The notes under the pieces were generated by a model, which was given only the letters and a program-made list of their open reading frames with translations, did no database searches and was not told the DNA's origin. Of a stretch of DNA of 64,000 nt, positions 23,701 to 36,141 are shown piece by piece; the first letter of the stretch is position 1, and each line of letters begins with the position of its first letter. The position numbers were made by a program, and so were the translations under genes. The DNA lies in contig NC_091138.1 in the NCBI RefSeq assembly GCF_041381155.1, positions 33,969,604 through 34,033,603 on the forward strand, given 5' to 3'. The DNA is from Argopecten irradians (lineage: Eukaryota; Mollusca; Bivalvia; Pectinida; Pectinidae).

Positions 23701-26700
23701 TAACTAGAATGAGTGATCTTACTTACTAGAATGAGTACAAGTAATATAACTTACTAGAATGAGTGTTATAACTTACTAGAATGAGTACAAGTGATATAAC
23801 TAACTAGAATGAGTGTTATAACTTACTAGAATGTACAAGTGATCTAACTTACTAGAATGAGTGATATAACTTACTAGAATGAGTAATCTAACTGACTAGA
23901 ATGAGTAATATAACTAACTAGAATGAGTGATATAACTTACTAGAATGAGTGATATAACTAACTAGAATGAGTGATATAACTTACTAGAATGAGTGATCTA
24001 ACTAACTAGAATGAGTACAAGTGATATAACTTACTGGAATGAGTGTATTAACTTACTAGAATGAGTACAAGTGATATAACTAACTAGAATGAGTGATATA
24101 ACTAACTAGAATGAGTGATATAACTGACTAGAATGAGTAATATAACTTACTAGAATGAGTAATATAACTTACTAGAATGAGTGTTATAACTTACTAGAAT
24201 GAGTACAAGTGATATAACTTACTAGAATGAGTGTTATAACTTACTAGAATGAGTACAAGTGATATAACTAACTAGAATGAGTGATATAACTGACTAGAAT
24301 GAGTAATATAACTTACTAGAATGAGTAATATAACTTACTAGAATGAGTGATATAACTTACTAGAATGAGTATTCTAACTGACTAGAATGAGTAATATAAC
24401 TTACTAGAATAATTGATCTAACTTACTAGAATAATTGATATAACTTACTAGAATGAGTGATCTAACTTACTAGAATGATTGATCTAACTTACTAGAATGA
24501 GTGATATCAACTATTTGTTATATCGACTGTTTGTAATATCATCAGAAAACACTATACTGTGTCCACTTTGACATTATGATATATTGATTATCAATGCATG
24601 TTTTATTTCCAACATATAAAATTTTGCATTTTATACAAGACGTATTCAGCTCTAACAACTTTAGACGGTTTTGTTTTGCTCATTGATGCTCAATTTTCTT
24701 AGACTGGACATTGATGATTGTAAAATACCGATCTACTGTACAGTAATGACATGCATGTAAAACCGACATTTTTATATTTGCATTTAAAAAGTGATATCAC
24801 CAATCAAATTATATATTTATGTATATATTACTTTTGAAAACAAATATGTTATATCACCTATTCAAATCGACATATAAGTAGGAGATCATTATGAAAGGGC
24901 GGTGAAGAGCAAATAGCATACTTACATAAACATAATAAAAAGCATAAATTGTGGCTGCATGATGAACATAATACTTGAAGGTGTCCATATTCTGTTCATA
25001 ATCCAACACTAAGGAGACTGTGTCTGTAATCAGTAAAAGATAGGAAAGTATTAGAATACACGGTTGATTGACTATCTCACGCTACATTTACCACTGAGAT
25101 AAGTGAAGGGTAGCAGAGTAGTCTAATCAACCGTGGATCTCTAATAATGTGAAACATAAACAACTTGAGAAACTGAAGTTGGAAATGCATTTGCTCATAA
25201 CATCCACTGAGCTACTTACTGCGGTACATCGATCATACTAGTTTCATGTTTTCTTATAACACATTTTTTCATGTCAAGCCATAAATCAACCAGACACTGC
25301 CATGATGTCTAAGACTGGTGTCGGGGCCAGAGTATCTCGGGCTAAAACAAGCATTGGTCAAAATACAATGGACATAAATACAGACTACGGCAATCAATGA
25401 TTTTAATTTCGGAATTTTTGGTCACATACATTGTAGGTTCCCAAACCACTTAACTCTGCTAATGTAAGATGCAAAATGGTGATTTGGCGTGTATCTTGGA
25501 TAAGAGAGAGAGTTCATGATATGGTGGCGGTCTTGGATTTCTGATCAACTGAAAAATAACACAATTTTGTCGGGACCATATCGGGATCAAGTTTCAGCCA
25601 AATCGCATCAGTAGAACTTCAAAAAGAAGTTCAAAATGTGTCATCATGGATTTCGGACCGACCCGAAAAATACACTTGGTCATAACCATGTCAGGATCAT
25701 ATCAGGCAAGTTCCAGCTCAATCCCAATGGTAGAACTTGAGATCCTTCGGATCATAAGACCTAATAAGGAACCTCATCAGATATTGCTTTTTTAAATTCG
25801 ATCAAAATGATTAACTGTTCTATCTGTATAGGAGAAACACCTCAAACTATAGATTAGTCAAGATAATGGACAATGCGAGGCCCGTCTTACTTAAAACATG
25901 GCACTCTGATGTAAAATGCTAACTATGGCTATTGTGTAACTAATCTACAGCTACAGGTAAGGCCTTCAACCATCTTTGACACCGAACATGTCAGCACAGT
26001 AACTGTTGTAATATGTCTACTCTGGTCGTGCATGCGTTGCATGAATTTTTTTAATGAAATTCCATACCAATGTTACTACCAGAGATTTTTTTGTGAGTTT
26101 GAGTTCTCTTCATTCTGAGTGGAGCAGTACAAGAGGCAACATGACAGACAGTACAGATCAGATCTTTACGAAGTCAAACTATCTAAAATGATTATCAAAT
26201 TTCCAATAACAGAGTTTATTTTGTGATATGTTAATTTAACTGCTCTTTATGTCAGAGGCAGACCATTCACTTGGATATAACTTGTCGGAAATTCACAAGA
26301 TATGGAGGATTACCATGGAAACGTATTAATTTTGAATATACCGCTCTACGTTATGAAATGAAGAATATGATTGGTCCTAAAACATAATATCAAGATTTAG
26401 TGGATACTAAAGGAAACTACATTGAAATTCAGTGAAAACGGCAAAGTGATGAAAAGAAAGCTTAAAATGTCAAATTTGTTCAGTAGGCTTTGTGTGATTC
26501 TTGGATAAGGAATTATACCGAAATTATTCAATTTGGGAAACGTGGATTTATGTTTTACGTGTATGTATATTCAAGAAATTACGCAATTAACAGTGAAATG
26601 TTTGGGAAATATAAGCATTCATTCAATTTCAATGAAAGAAAGTACACATATCTATCTAAAATTAAAATATCATTGTAGGAATGCCTGTGCTGTCGAAATA

Positions 26701-29302
26701 CTAAAGAGTCTTGATTTTCAACACAAGGAGTAATTTTATGCGTTGTGGTTGATGTGATTGGATTTATGCCGATGTCCACGAATCAATATATAAAACAGAA
26801 AATATGTAATAATATGTATTATTGAAGTTTTCTATTACATTTATGTTGCATTTGATTACATTTATTTGTTATTTATCCGTCCGATTCTACAATGCTGCAT
26901 TTAGTGTCAATCTCTACCTTTCATTGTACATTTGTTTACCTGGAACTGTAGATTAGTTGAAACTAATCTACAGCTACAGGTAAACTAATGTACAGTGAAA
27001 GGTGTACTAATCTACAGACAGAACAAGTACTTGAATAATAGTCTAAATAAAGTACTGGGGACAACAAAAGATGACATCATAGCCATGTTTTAACATTATT
27101 TATTTCACTTACCTGCCATGAAAAATCCCGATACCATGGCACAATTCAGTCTTACCAGCGGACGGTCACTCCTTAAAAACAATTTATTTATTTAATGTTT
27201 CTTTTTTTTTATATTATCCATTTATTTATTGTTTTTAAATATTTAATCTGTGTCGAGTAAAAAGTAAATAATAAACATAAGTTTCTGTTTACCTGATTTC
27301 GATATTGCTAAATTCTTTTTTTACAGAGACAACCAATCAAAATACTGCATACAAACAACAAACACAAACTTTTATTGGTTATTGATGATGATTTTAACTG
27401 TTATACCTGGTCTGGACTGGATAGTTAATTCTTATCCAATCAAACATCACGAAACCTTTTGTAACGTTATTTATGATTGGCTAATCCGAAACAGGAGACT
27501 CCTCGATGCATATTCATCATATGTGCTAATAATAATCGGTTTATCATATACTTACCATACAGGATCATTGCTGACCACCTCATCACACAGTAGGGTGTAA
27601 AAACAGGCCACGCTGACCAGGAGAGAGTGGAAACACGATACAAATCTGAAAGTTGATTAAGGATAGTTTTCTTAACCGAAACCATACTATCAAATATGAA
27701 CATTTTAAATCTGTAAATATATCACATACATTAGTACGGTGGCTGATTTGTTCCATTTCGTCTTTTACAATTAGAATTAACAAACCTTAATTTTCGTCTA
27801 TTCGGCGAAAAGACGAAAATAAACAAACCTTAATTGGCGAAAAGACGAAAATTAACAAACCTTAAATTTCGTCTTTTCGACTTCCGGTGCGGCGTGGAAG
27901 CCAGTTTGAAATCTTTTTATGTGATTGACTTAATTGTTCAATATGATGCATCAAAGTAGTTGATGATAACAATCGATTTATTAAATTGACAGGTATTACA
28001 AGGTAATTACGCTTATCAAAACATTGCCATGTATATGTAAGGCACATAATCAATTCAAAATGCTCAACAAAGCACTTATAGGAGTTACCTCCCCTACGCA
28101 AATTAAAAAAAAAGTTTTCGGCAGGTAATATTTGAAAGCGTTCGAACCGCGGATCAATTTGTTAAAAAATAATTATGAAATACAACTCGTGACGATACGA
28201 TGATATTTTGGCGCGAGGAGACTGATGATAAAACTCAGCATGTAATATATTTCGCCCCCAAAAAAACGAAAAGACGAAATATAAGGTTTCTTAATTCTCG
28301 TCTTTTCACCCCGAAAAGACAAAATTTAAGGTTTGTTAATTTTGTTTTTTTTCGGGCGAAAAGATGAAATTAAAGGTTTGTTAATGATCGTCTTTTCGGG
28401 CGAAAAGACGAGATTTTTGAAGGCGAAAAGACGAAAATTAAAGGCACTTATTAGCGTGCATCACTTTCGTCTTTTCGTGTTTGGCTTTTCGTCTTTTCGT
28501 CTTATCGGGGCGAAAAGACGAAATTTAAATTTGTTAATTTTCGTCTTTTCGGGCTGAAAAGACGAAAAGACGCTCGGGGCGAAAAGACTTACAATAGTGA
28601 CACCATTATTTAAACATTACATCACTCATAAAGTAAAACGTAATACATTTTTCTATCTATATAAGATGAAAGATAATTTAGATTAGGCCGATCCCTATAA
28701 GAAGCTTTCCATGTTACCATTACTTTGATTCTGCAACATGTAATTTTCGTGGCTTTGAACATTATTTTGAAGATACAAATTTGTTCATTGATTAATTTTC
28801 ACAATATTACATTACACCTTAGCATTTTTTTTTATTTGTGATTCCATTCAGAACTGCGAAAACAACTTAAATACCTACACAACGAATATTCCATCTGATA
28901 TAGTATCATAAAATTTGAATTTACTTAATGATAGATTAATAAAATCATACAGTGAATACCAAACTGTAGACAAGCTGTTTTTCCCGGTTACTTAATCTCG
29001 CGACGATTTAGTTGCGGTTGACCTTTGAGTACGTGCTGTTCCTCTATTTAAAACATTTTCGCAGCGTGTCAGTTTCGCGATTTCTTGTCGCCTACGCGGA
29101 ATACTCGGTTTACAACAACAATTACTTACCGAAAATTCCAGCTATGTCGGTCTTCTACAGAAAGATTTGTATAAGATTTTGTAATTTTTGTGCCAAACAA
29201 TGGTACTACTTTTCTATAGAGTAACATAGTCACACAAAAGGTTATCAATGTCACAGGATAATATGTCGACTCAAACACCCAACTCTTGTCCATTCTCCTC
29301 AT
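17762..29302 (-). CDS. TLC-domain protein, TLCD4/TMEM56-like, gene B
   Basis: Six coding exons: 29130-29302, 27556-27645, 27113-27171, 24926-25023, 19506-19579, 17762-18065, giving 265 residues. Exon lengths 1-5 (173, 90, 59, 98, 74) equal those of genes A and E, and all junction phases agree. I chose the start MRRMDKSW at 29302 rather than the upstream in-frame ATG at 29377. A strong acceptor (TTTTCCTCCTACAG) lies between them, and the upstream part is only microsatellite; exon 1 is therefore probably preceded by a 5' untranslated exon. TLC landmarks are VSCFHSLLVSVACFYTLLCD, KYYVHHAATIYAFYYVY (His pair at about 128-129), YFANFRLMTVLSTAFVNIRW and LDVLNVLWGIGIIK. Introns 4 and 5 are filled by minisatellites, making the gene about 11.5 kb long. 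Confidence 0.9.
18335..19503. repeat. About 38-bp minisatellite abutting the exon 5 donor of gene B
   Basis: Units read ATTACCTTGTCGATAATCAA followed by a variable AT-rich part, about 20 in all. The array runs up to the real exon 5 donor, whose plus-strand form is ATTACCGTAT. On the gene strand each unit carries AAGGTAATTAT or TAGGTAATTAT, copies of the donor context. It is interrupted by the MITE at 18433-18810. Confidence 0.95.
18433..18810. mobile_element. Pogo/Tigger-like MITE with TA target site
   Basis: 378 bp. Left end CAGTCAAACCTCGATGTATC; right end ATCGAGGTTTGACTG, its inverted form, flanked on both sides by TA. Interior repeats of TTCGATACATCGA type. No transposase. Confidence 0.85.
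19905..21790. repeat. 22-bp minisatellite in intron 4 of gene B, part 1
   Basis: About 85 units of ACTTACTAGAATGAGTGATA plus TA. Variants have CTAACTAAC or AGTACAAGTAAT inserts. On the gene strand nearly every unit contains GTAAGT (or GTTAGT), the consensus donor hexamer. Confidence 0.97.
21791..23128. mobile_element. Insertion splitting the 22-bp minisatellite, with long hairpin
   Basis: A non-repeat block of 1.3 kb interrupts the array. At about 21800-21955 is a near-perfect hairpin: TGGAGGATAGGGGTATTCCA and GTCAGAAAATGTGGTAAAAC, mirrored after a CGAGGCTTGCCGAG loop. The segment from 21957 to 23125 starts CTCTCATATCA and ends TGATATGAGAG, an 11-bp inverted repeat that could be transposon ends. 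A 63-codon frame at 22396-22587 has no recognisable domain. I infer a DNA transposon derivative, class unknown. Confidence 0.55.
23129..24510. repeat. 22-bp minisatellite in intron 4 of gene B, part 2
   Basis: About 60 further units of the same repeat, with more AGTACAAGTGAT variants than part 1. The last units degrade into TAGAATAATTGATC. Confidence 0.97.
27770..28590. repeat. Clustered CGTCTTTTCG / CGAAAAGACG palindromic repeats
   Basis: Within intron 1 of gene B, the motif CGAAAAGACGAAATTTAAGG and its complement recur in both orientations in two patches (27770-27880 and about 28250-28590), separated by unrelated sequence containing a 79-codon frame. Short open frames inside are artefacts. 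Confidence 0.8.
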
Positions 29303-29390
29303 TATGACACCTCCCTGTAGGAGGAAAATCAAGAATAATAATAATAAACACACACACACATAATGAACACTAGTCACTTCGCTTATTCCA

Positions 29391-29543
29391 TCTTTGCATA
29401 TTACAGAGTTAGCTCACATTGCGGGTAGTATCGATCGTTACGTCATTTTTTGTGGGCGCAATTCACGTCGTTTTCATCGAAAAGTATGACGTTACGCTCG
29501 CAAACACATGACGTGACAATCAATACCTACCCGCAAGCACAGA
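29391..29543. mobile_element. Palindromic MITE, TTGCGGGTAGGTAT family (5' of gene B)
   Basis: Left end TCTTTGCATATTACAGAGTT; inner arms GCGGGTAGTATCGATCGTTA and ATCAATACCTACCCGCAAG. It lies about 90 bp upstream of the gene B start codon, in the promoter or a 5' intron. Confidence 0.78.
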
Positions 29544-31309
29544 ATAAAGTTTGCGTATTTCGTGAACAATGAGCAATCGCGGAAATGGAGGTAAGCTACA
29601 TGTAGAACCATAGAGGTCTCGATCGCGAAAATTAAAGTCGTGAAAAAGACGTCATGCGTAAAACGTGAAATTTAGTGGCAACTAAAATTAGTTTACAGTA
29701 AGTGAAACATTGGAGAATTTCACACACACTTGTGTGTATGACTATAGTGTAACTGCTACCATACCTATATACATGTAATACTTACGGGTAATGTTGAAAG
29801 TGGGGCAATGCTGTACCCAGTACTTAGAAAGGTTTTATCAACATAATGTATAGTTACTGACATGTATGGCAGTTATATACGTGAATCTGTAAACATTGAT
29901 GATATCTTTATTATACGAAATATGTCATTTATTAGAAAAAAATCATCCTTTGTGATGAATTTATGAGATATGATTTTTATTTTAACTATACAACTGTGTG
30001 TTATACGTATATTGAATGTAATTGTTTTTTATCCCATAACTATGCATATTTCACAATGGAAAAACCATGTGATAAATTCCATAGCAGTTGGATATCATTT
30101 ATGTTTACACACTCCAGTGTGTAAACACCTACAGCGCCTCTACACACTCCAGTGTGTAAACACCTACAGCGCCTCTGATTGGTCAACTCCAATATCTCTT
30201 GATTCCGATTGGCTTTCAACTTCGGGCTACTTTTCATAGCGCATGTTCTTTTAAATAACAATGTATTTACTGTATAACAGGTAGTTGCTTATTCAAAGTA
30301 TTAAACAATTGCATATTGGCTGTCTGTTTAGGCACTATATTTTATGGCCGGAAAGATATCACTACACAATGTATGGTGGTAAGTTTCCCTGAATGAAGAC
30401 GAGAAAATGGTCACCACATCATAAATATAGAGTTAAGTTATGGGATAAATAAGTTCCCCAACGCATGACTGTGTTTATCACGTTTATCTAAACTCTCGTT
30501 AGTTAATTTTTATTTTTTTTTAATTGCTTAAGCTCGTGTCTTTTCAAAATTTGAAAATTAACTAACTCGAGTATGATAAACATGATAAACAACAGTCACT
30601 TGTTGGGGAACCTCTATATCTATAATGAAATCATCTTTAAATAATTACCAAACAGTTCACAATTATATTTTTCTTTCTATGGTATACTTTACCTTATGAA
30701 AACCTGACACAGATGTGGCTATCCAGATACGATATGTCAACACAAGTAATCAATATTTTCACACTCTCTCCATTATCACTTGTATTAAATCACCAACTCG
30801 ATTCACGCCACTTTCATATAACTTATTATTGATAATATTGCACATGTAATTGATATCAATTAACGATTCAAGTGTATCAAGGTAGATTATGGCTCGTGGC
30901 AATTTATTCTAGTAATGACCAAAATGGGCAAGCTGTGTCATCTATAAGCATAGCCAATTAAGATGCATTCGGGTGATATTATTAGCAGAGGTCATCTGTC
31001 ATCTTGCCTTTGGTGATAGTAATATTGAAAATAGTAAGATAGTTGGATTGGGTTATAATGCACGGCAGTTTGTTTGATTAAACTAACGTCATATTAATAG
31101 TCAGGGCTTGTAAATAGGCCTCCATTGTATGCGGTGTGTAGTGTGTGTGAAGTGCGAGGTGCGTGTTTTGGGACACTGTGGTATGTTCGTGTTGTGACTT
31201 GTGGTATAGTGGAATTTTTGCCCTTTTTATAGTGCTATATCACTGAAGCATGCCGCCGAGACATCAACAGTTGCGTAGGAAGATGAAACGTAATGCTGGG
31301 GGGCTGTCA
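29544..31309. other. Intergenic between gene B and the C/D/E duplication
   Basis: No gene recognised. A 35-bp direct repeat (core CACTCCAGTGTGTAAACACC) occurs twice at 30103-30172. A SINE-tail-like phrase (AACTAACGTCATATTAATAG) lies at about 31078-31100. Confidence 0.5.
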
Positions 31310-31989
31310 ATCACTTTATATTCGAGAGAAATGCCTGGGGCAATTGCCTGTCAATCACTTTATATTCGGGAGTAACGCCTGGAGCAATTGCCTGTCAATC
31401 ACTTTATATTCGGGAGTAACGCCTGAACGCGAATTCAAATGTTACGCAAATAAATGTACAAAAGGTCTGTGTGAATGCACGATTACAAGTAAGAGCCCTT
31501 GAATCGCAAATATAATAATTCGCGAATATGTGTAAAAAATGAAAACGCGAAATATTGTATACGCAAAAATCAACAGTAAATATCTGATAAAAAAACTTCT
31601 GCGTTGAATAGCTTAAGATCGGACAAACTACCAATTCATTATGAACTCATACACTGAAGTCGCGGAAAGTGATCATATGGCTCCACCGCTGACGAACGGG
31701 ATTTTTTCTCTAACAAAAACAGGAGCAGGCAAATAAGAAGTATTCTTCAGTTTTAAAAGTTTTTTTTACACTATTACCACTATTTAAAAGTTTGAACTTA
31801 TTATTTTATTTTTAGATAAAAATGTATAAACAAAAAATTGCGTGCAGAAAACATTCCTATAAGGAAAATAAATAATTTTATATTATTTTCTATGTTAATT
31901 CGACATATATATATATACACGACTAAACACCAATTATTGTTTAAACGATCAGTATCGTTTATGCTCTGTTAATCATAATTCTGTAGGGT

Positions 31990-32395
31990 GAGGGATTCAT
32001 ATGAGTTGGAAAACTTGTGCCCAATACTCACTGTAGATGTTTTCGTTCTGAGATGTTTATTATTATTTTGATTGAGGTACGTGTATCTATAATTATAAAT
32101 AAGAACTGTAGATGTTTTCGTTCTGAGATGTTTATGATTATTTTCATTGGGATTCATGTATATACAATTATAAATAAACTGTAGATATGTTCGTTCTGAG
32201 ATATTTATGATTATTTTCATCGAGATTCATGTATCTACAATTATAAACAAGGATTGTAGATGTTTTCGTTCTTAGATATTTATGATTATTTTCATTGGGA
32301 TTCATGTATCTACAATTATAAACAAGGACTGAAGATGTTTTCGTTCTGAGATGTTTATGATTATTTTCATTGAGATTCATATATCTACAATTTTA
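31990..32395. repeat. About 75-bp tandem repeat (block I)
   Basis: Five units containing GATGTTTTCGTTCTGAGATG and TTTATGATTATTTTCATTGG; counterpart at 39910-40325. The minus-strand open frames here only translate the repeat. Confidence 0.92.
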
Positions 32396-32489
32396 AACAA
32401 AGTTATCTACATATATTGCTCAGGTATGGGTTATTGATTTTTTCAAGTATGCGATGCGAGTCAACAACATGGCTAGATCGTTTTCATTA

Positions 32490-32680
32490 TTTTAGCTGGT
32501 TAAGGTGTTCAACATCATCTGGGTTTCGCGTTCAAATCCCAAGTCGAACAGTGCTGCCAGGTACTGATCGTAGATGATCGCTGTTTTTTCTCCGGGGATT
32601 CATGCTTTCTTCCACCCCCTAAGCCTGACTGTCCTTTAATGATCATGCTTGTTAATAGTACGTAAATCCCTTTTCCCCCA
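32490..32680 (+). mobile_element. tRNA-headed SINE fragment (block I)
   Basis: Contains a B-box-like GTTCAAATCCC, then TTTTTTCTCCGGGGATTCAT, CTTTCTTCCACCCCCTAA, and the tail TGATCATGCTTGTTAATAGT. The same order of motifs is seen at 40420-40610 and 47440-47640. Confidence 0.62.
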
Positions 32681-33994
32681 TATCGATTACACCGGTACAT
32701 ATAGTCCTTTGAACAATGACGATTTGGAGAAGATAAGGAAAGTGAACACATCTTTGTTTTTTTTTTATTTTCAGTTAGCAATGAGAGGTCAAAGTACAGA
32801 ACAGCTGGGCTTATGCTTAAAATTTATATCTTAAATACCGTAAATGGGAAATCAATCAAGATCTAGACACGAATACACTGTATATTTTTTATAAAACAAG
32901 GCAAACTATGTTGTATTCTTGGTTCAAGTTTTCATTACTTTGTGAACATGATAGAACTGAATGTTTTCCTTATTTTCTTTATGTTTTCAGTTGTAGTAAC
33001 AAGATGTCCCTGCGTAACTGAGTCGGTATTGTTTAATTTTGCATACGTACAGTTTACAAGTGTTTCTTATAGTGCGTTGTCATATGACATAGGATATCGT
33101 CGAAATACATGTAGTACAAAAAGGGCTATTTGTATACCAAGAATTTATTAGATTTCCAGTTTATTTTAATGTCACCTGGTATCAGTAACATATATTTTAG
33201 GTCATCACTGAGATAGGTAATGATAGATTGGTTTATTTTTTACATTAAGAAAAAAAAATCAGATCTAATTATTTTATCCTTTTAAAGTTAGTTAATTGAA
33301 TATGTATGTACAGTTGTAATTAAAACGTATCAAACGAAATTAGATTCGGTTATTTTTGACATAAATGTACATCTATATAGGTAGCGTGACATTTAGAGAA
33401 AAAATCAAAAGTATTTATCTAAAGTTTTTAAAGTTACTTAATGAATATTATGTACATTTGTTTTTAAAACCCGTAAAAAAACCCCGCTAGGTAATGATAG
33501 ATCCGGTTGATTTTTACATAAATGTATATCTGCATAGAAAAGAGTCAATACTTTTAAAGTTACTTAGATGATTAGGCCTATTAATGTACATATTTATGGA
33601 ATTAAAAAGCATCAGGAAACAGCAAAAGATGTGTTTTAAAATCCACATATTGAATCCTTAAAACATCATGATATATATGAATAGGAATTTGTACTGTTTT
33701 TTTTTAAATTTTTTTTGCAAGTTGCACATTAAATTCAGTAATAAACGACGTCGATACGGTGCAAAAATTCTGTGTTGTAACATTTCCGTATCCTCTATTT
33801 ACGAGGTCCCAGTGCAATTGTCTTAAGTTCGTTTTCGTCATTACTTTTTATTTGAGGCCGATTGATGCCAACAATTTAGATAAAAATGAAGAACGCTGGT
33901 TTTGAAAGGTATTAAAATGCATATACAGTATATATAAATGGCATACATATTGGTAATTCATATTCAATTAATGGTGGCAAAGTTTTCAAATTTT

Positions 33995-34727
33995 TCATTG
34001 CTTTTTGCCAATTGCTTTTGTCTTGCTGATTCCGTTTTCACTTTTGTCCGAACTAGAAAGCGATCCTTTGCAGGCACTTTTGATGATGCCTATACCCCAA
34101 TGAACGTTCAATATATCTAACGGCAAATAGGTGAGTGTTATCATGTGGAGTCGATTTCCTAGAACGGCAAAATCTTCCGACCTAATGCACGTAAAGGCGG
34201 TGTACCAATGAAATGGTATAGCAACGACCCTGGTTAACATGGAAGTGACGACCGCCATATGACGGTGCAGGACGTATACTGTACTGGATTTGTCAACGTT
34301 CGCTTTATCCAGCATCCACCTGAAATAAATACACATGTATGTATCCATGATGAAAAGCAATACACCATGAAAAACAAAAGAAATCCACTCAAAATGTGCA
34401 TTGGTTAAGTTTGCAAAATTTTAATCTATTGAAAACACACTTCCTTTGTCAGTTCTTACAGGTTCTATTTAGAATATTTGGAGAAGTCAGCACATACAAT
34501 ATAAAGCGTTTAAAGTAAAACGAGATTTAACGAGAAACCATCTTTCGTAAGAAATGAACATTATTTTTATCCATTTCAAAAGCTGTAAAAGCAAGAGGGT
34601 AGGTGCTTATATGGTCTGATAAATAATTAATATGTTATGAATAATAAAACTACCACATGTTTAGGAATAGTGTGGAGAACACTGCCATTAGTCGAAGGTT
34701 GGCAAAATAGGACATTAAGCCGTAAGT
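33995..34727 (-). CDS. TLCD4-like partial module C: exons 5 and 6
   Basis: Exon 5 at 34654-34727 (74 nt) encodes TYGLMSYFANLRLMAVFSTL; exon 6 at 33995-34319 (325 nt) encodes WMLDKANVDKSSTVYVLHRH and continues to the stop, 107 residues. Acceptors, phases and open frames are intact; the exon 5 donor is GTAGTT. No exon 1-4 lies between this and module D. Exon 6 differs from gene E by only a few residues (for example S for F in VTSMLTR). It may serve as an alternative 3' end for gene E, be a silent remnant, or be a haplotype assembled in tandem. Confidence 0.72.
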
Positions 34728-36141
34728 CTGAAAAACAAAATGCCTGTTTTAAATAAGCTTCAAAGCGAAGTTGAATACGAGGTCACATAAGTTAAGACAG
34801 GGTCGATATTTTTGAAAGATTAACATATTTTAATAATGATATTATTTGAGTATTCAATCAGATTTTTACTTATAAGCAACACAGCATTGAAAAGAAATTT
34901 AACAATTCACTACATGGTTTCATGGTCAGTCCAAACATTTTGATTACACACCACCCCATTAGGATACTTCCAGCCGAATTTGGTTAAATTCCGAACATTG
35001 GTTTTCAAGGGATTTATTTTGTAAATTGATGACGGACGACGGACACCGGACGACGAACGGTATGGCATAAGCTCACCTTATTTGGTTTGCAAATGGATAA
35101 ATGATGTTACTTCTAAGAAAACAGATAAATAATTTCATTTATTCAAATTGCCAAAACATCTAAGTAAAATACATGTTATATTTATTTAGCAATAGCCAAC
35201 AATAAATTCGTGCACAATGATTATATAATTTAGACAAAGGCGTGCTTCAGTGGGATTGCATACCTGCAAGTGTACAAATATACAGTTTTGTATACTTGTA
35301 CTAATGAAACGGATAAGATCACAGGACATGATCACAGGACTTTTACAAACACAGGTGAAAACATACAAGCAGCATTTTTTTTCTTTTTTAGATCTAATTA
35401 TTTCATCCTTTTAAAGTTAGTTAATTGAATATGTATGTACAGTTGTAATTAAAACGTATCAAACGAAATTAGATTCGGTTATTTTTGACACAAATGTACA
35501 TCTATATAGGTAGCGTGACATTTAGAGAAAAAATCAAAAGTATTTATCTAAAGTTTTTAAAGTTACTTAATGAATATTTATGTACATTTGTTTTAAAACC
35601 CGTCAAAAAAACCCCGCTAGGTAATGATAGATCCGGTTAATTTTTACATAAATGTATATCTGCATAGATAGATTGATATTTAGAAAAGAGTCAATACTTT
35701 TTAAAGTTACTTAGATGATTAGGCCTATTAATGTACATATTTATGGAATTAAAAAGCATCAGGAAATAGCAAAAGATGTGTTTTAAAATCCACATATTGA
35801 ATCCTTAAAACATCATGATGAATATGAATAGGAATTTGTACTGTTTTTTTTAATTTTTTTTTGTGTAAGTTGCACATTAAATTCAGTAACAAACGACGTC
35901 GATAAGTGCCAAAATTCTGTGTTGTAACATTTCCGTATCCTCTATTTACGAGGTCCCAGTGCAATTGTCTTAAGTTCGTTTTCGTCATTACTTTTTATTT
36001 GAGGCTGATTGATGCCAACAATTTAGATAAAAATGAAGAACGCTGGTTTTGAAAGATATTAAAATGCATATACAGTATATATAAATGGCATACATATTGG
36101 TAATTTATATTCAATTAATGATGGCAAAGTTGTCAAATTTT

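Larger units (their letters stand above)
31310..35385. repeat. Segmental duplication block I (parts a+b)
   Basis: Nearly identical to 39278-43370. Part a (31310-33257) carries short AATCACTTTATATTCG repeats, a 75-bp tandem array and a SINE. Part b (33258-35385) carries TLCD4 exons 6 and 5. At 35385/35386 the sequence jumps back to the start of part b (AGATCTAATTATTT). Confidence 0.88.

Noticed and set aside
19905..24510. CRISPR-like array
   Set aside because: The units are contiguous 22-bp repeats without unique spacers, and the genome is animal; it is a minisatellite.
29303..29377. Upstream in-frame ATG as the start of TLCD4 gene B
   Set aside because: The added 25 residues come from microsatellite and a polypyrimidine-AG acceptor; the ATG at 29302 matches the exon 1 length of genes A and E.
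31969..32380. Minus-strand frames with NENNHKHLRTKTS repeats
   Set aside because: Read-through of the 75-bp tandem array; the same occurs in the duplicate at 39891-40309.
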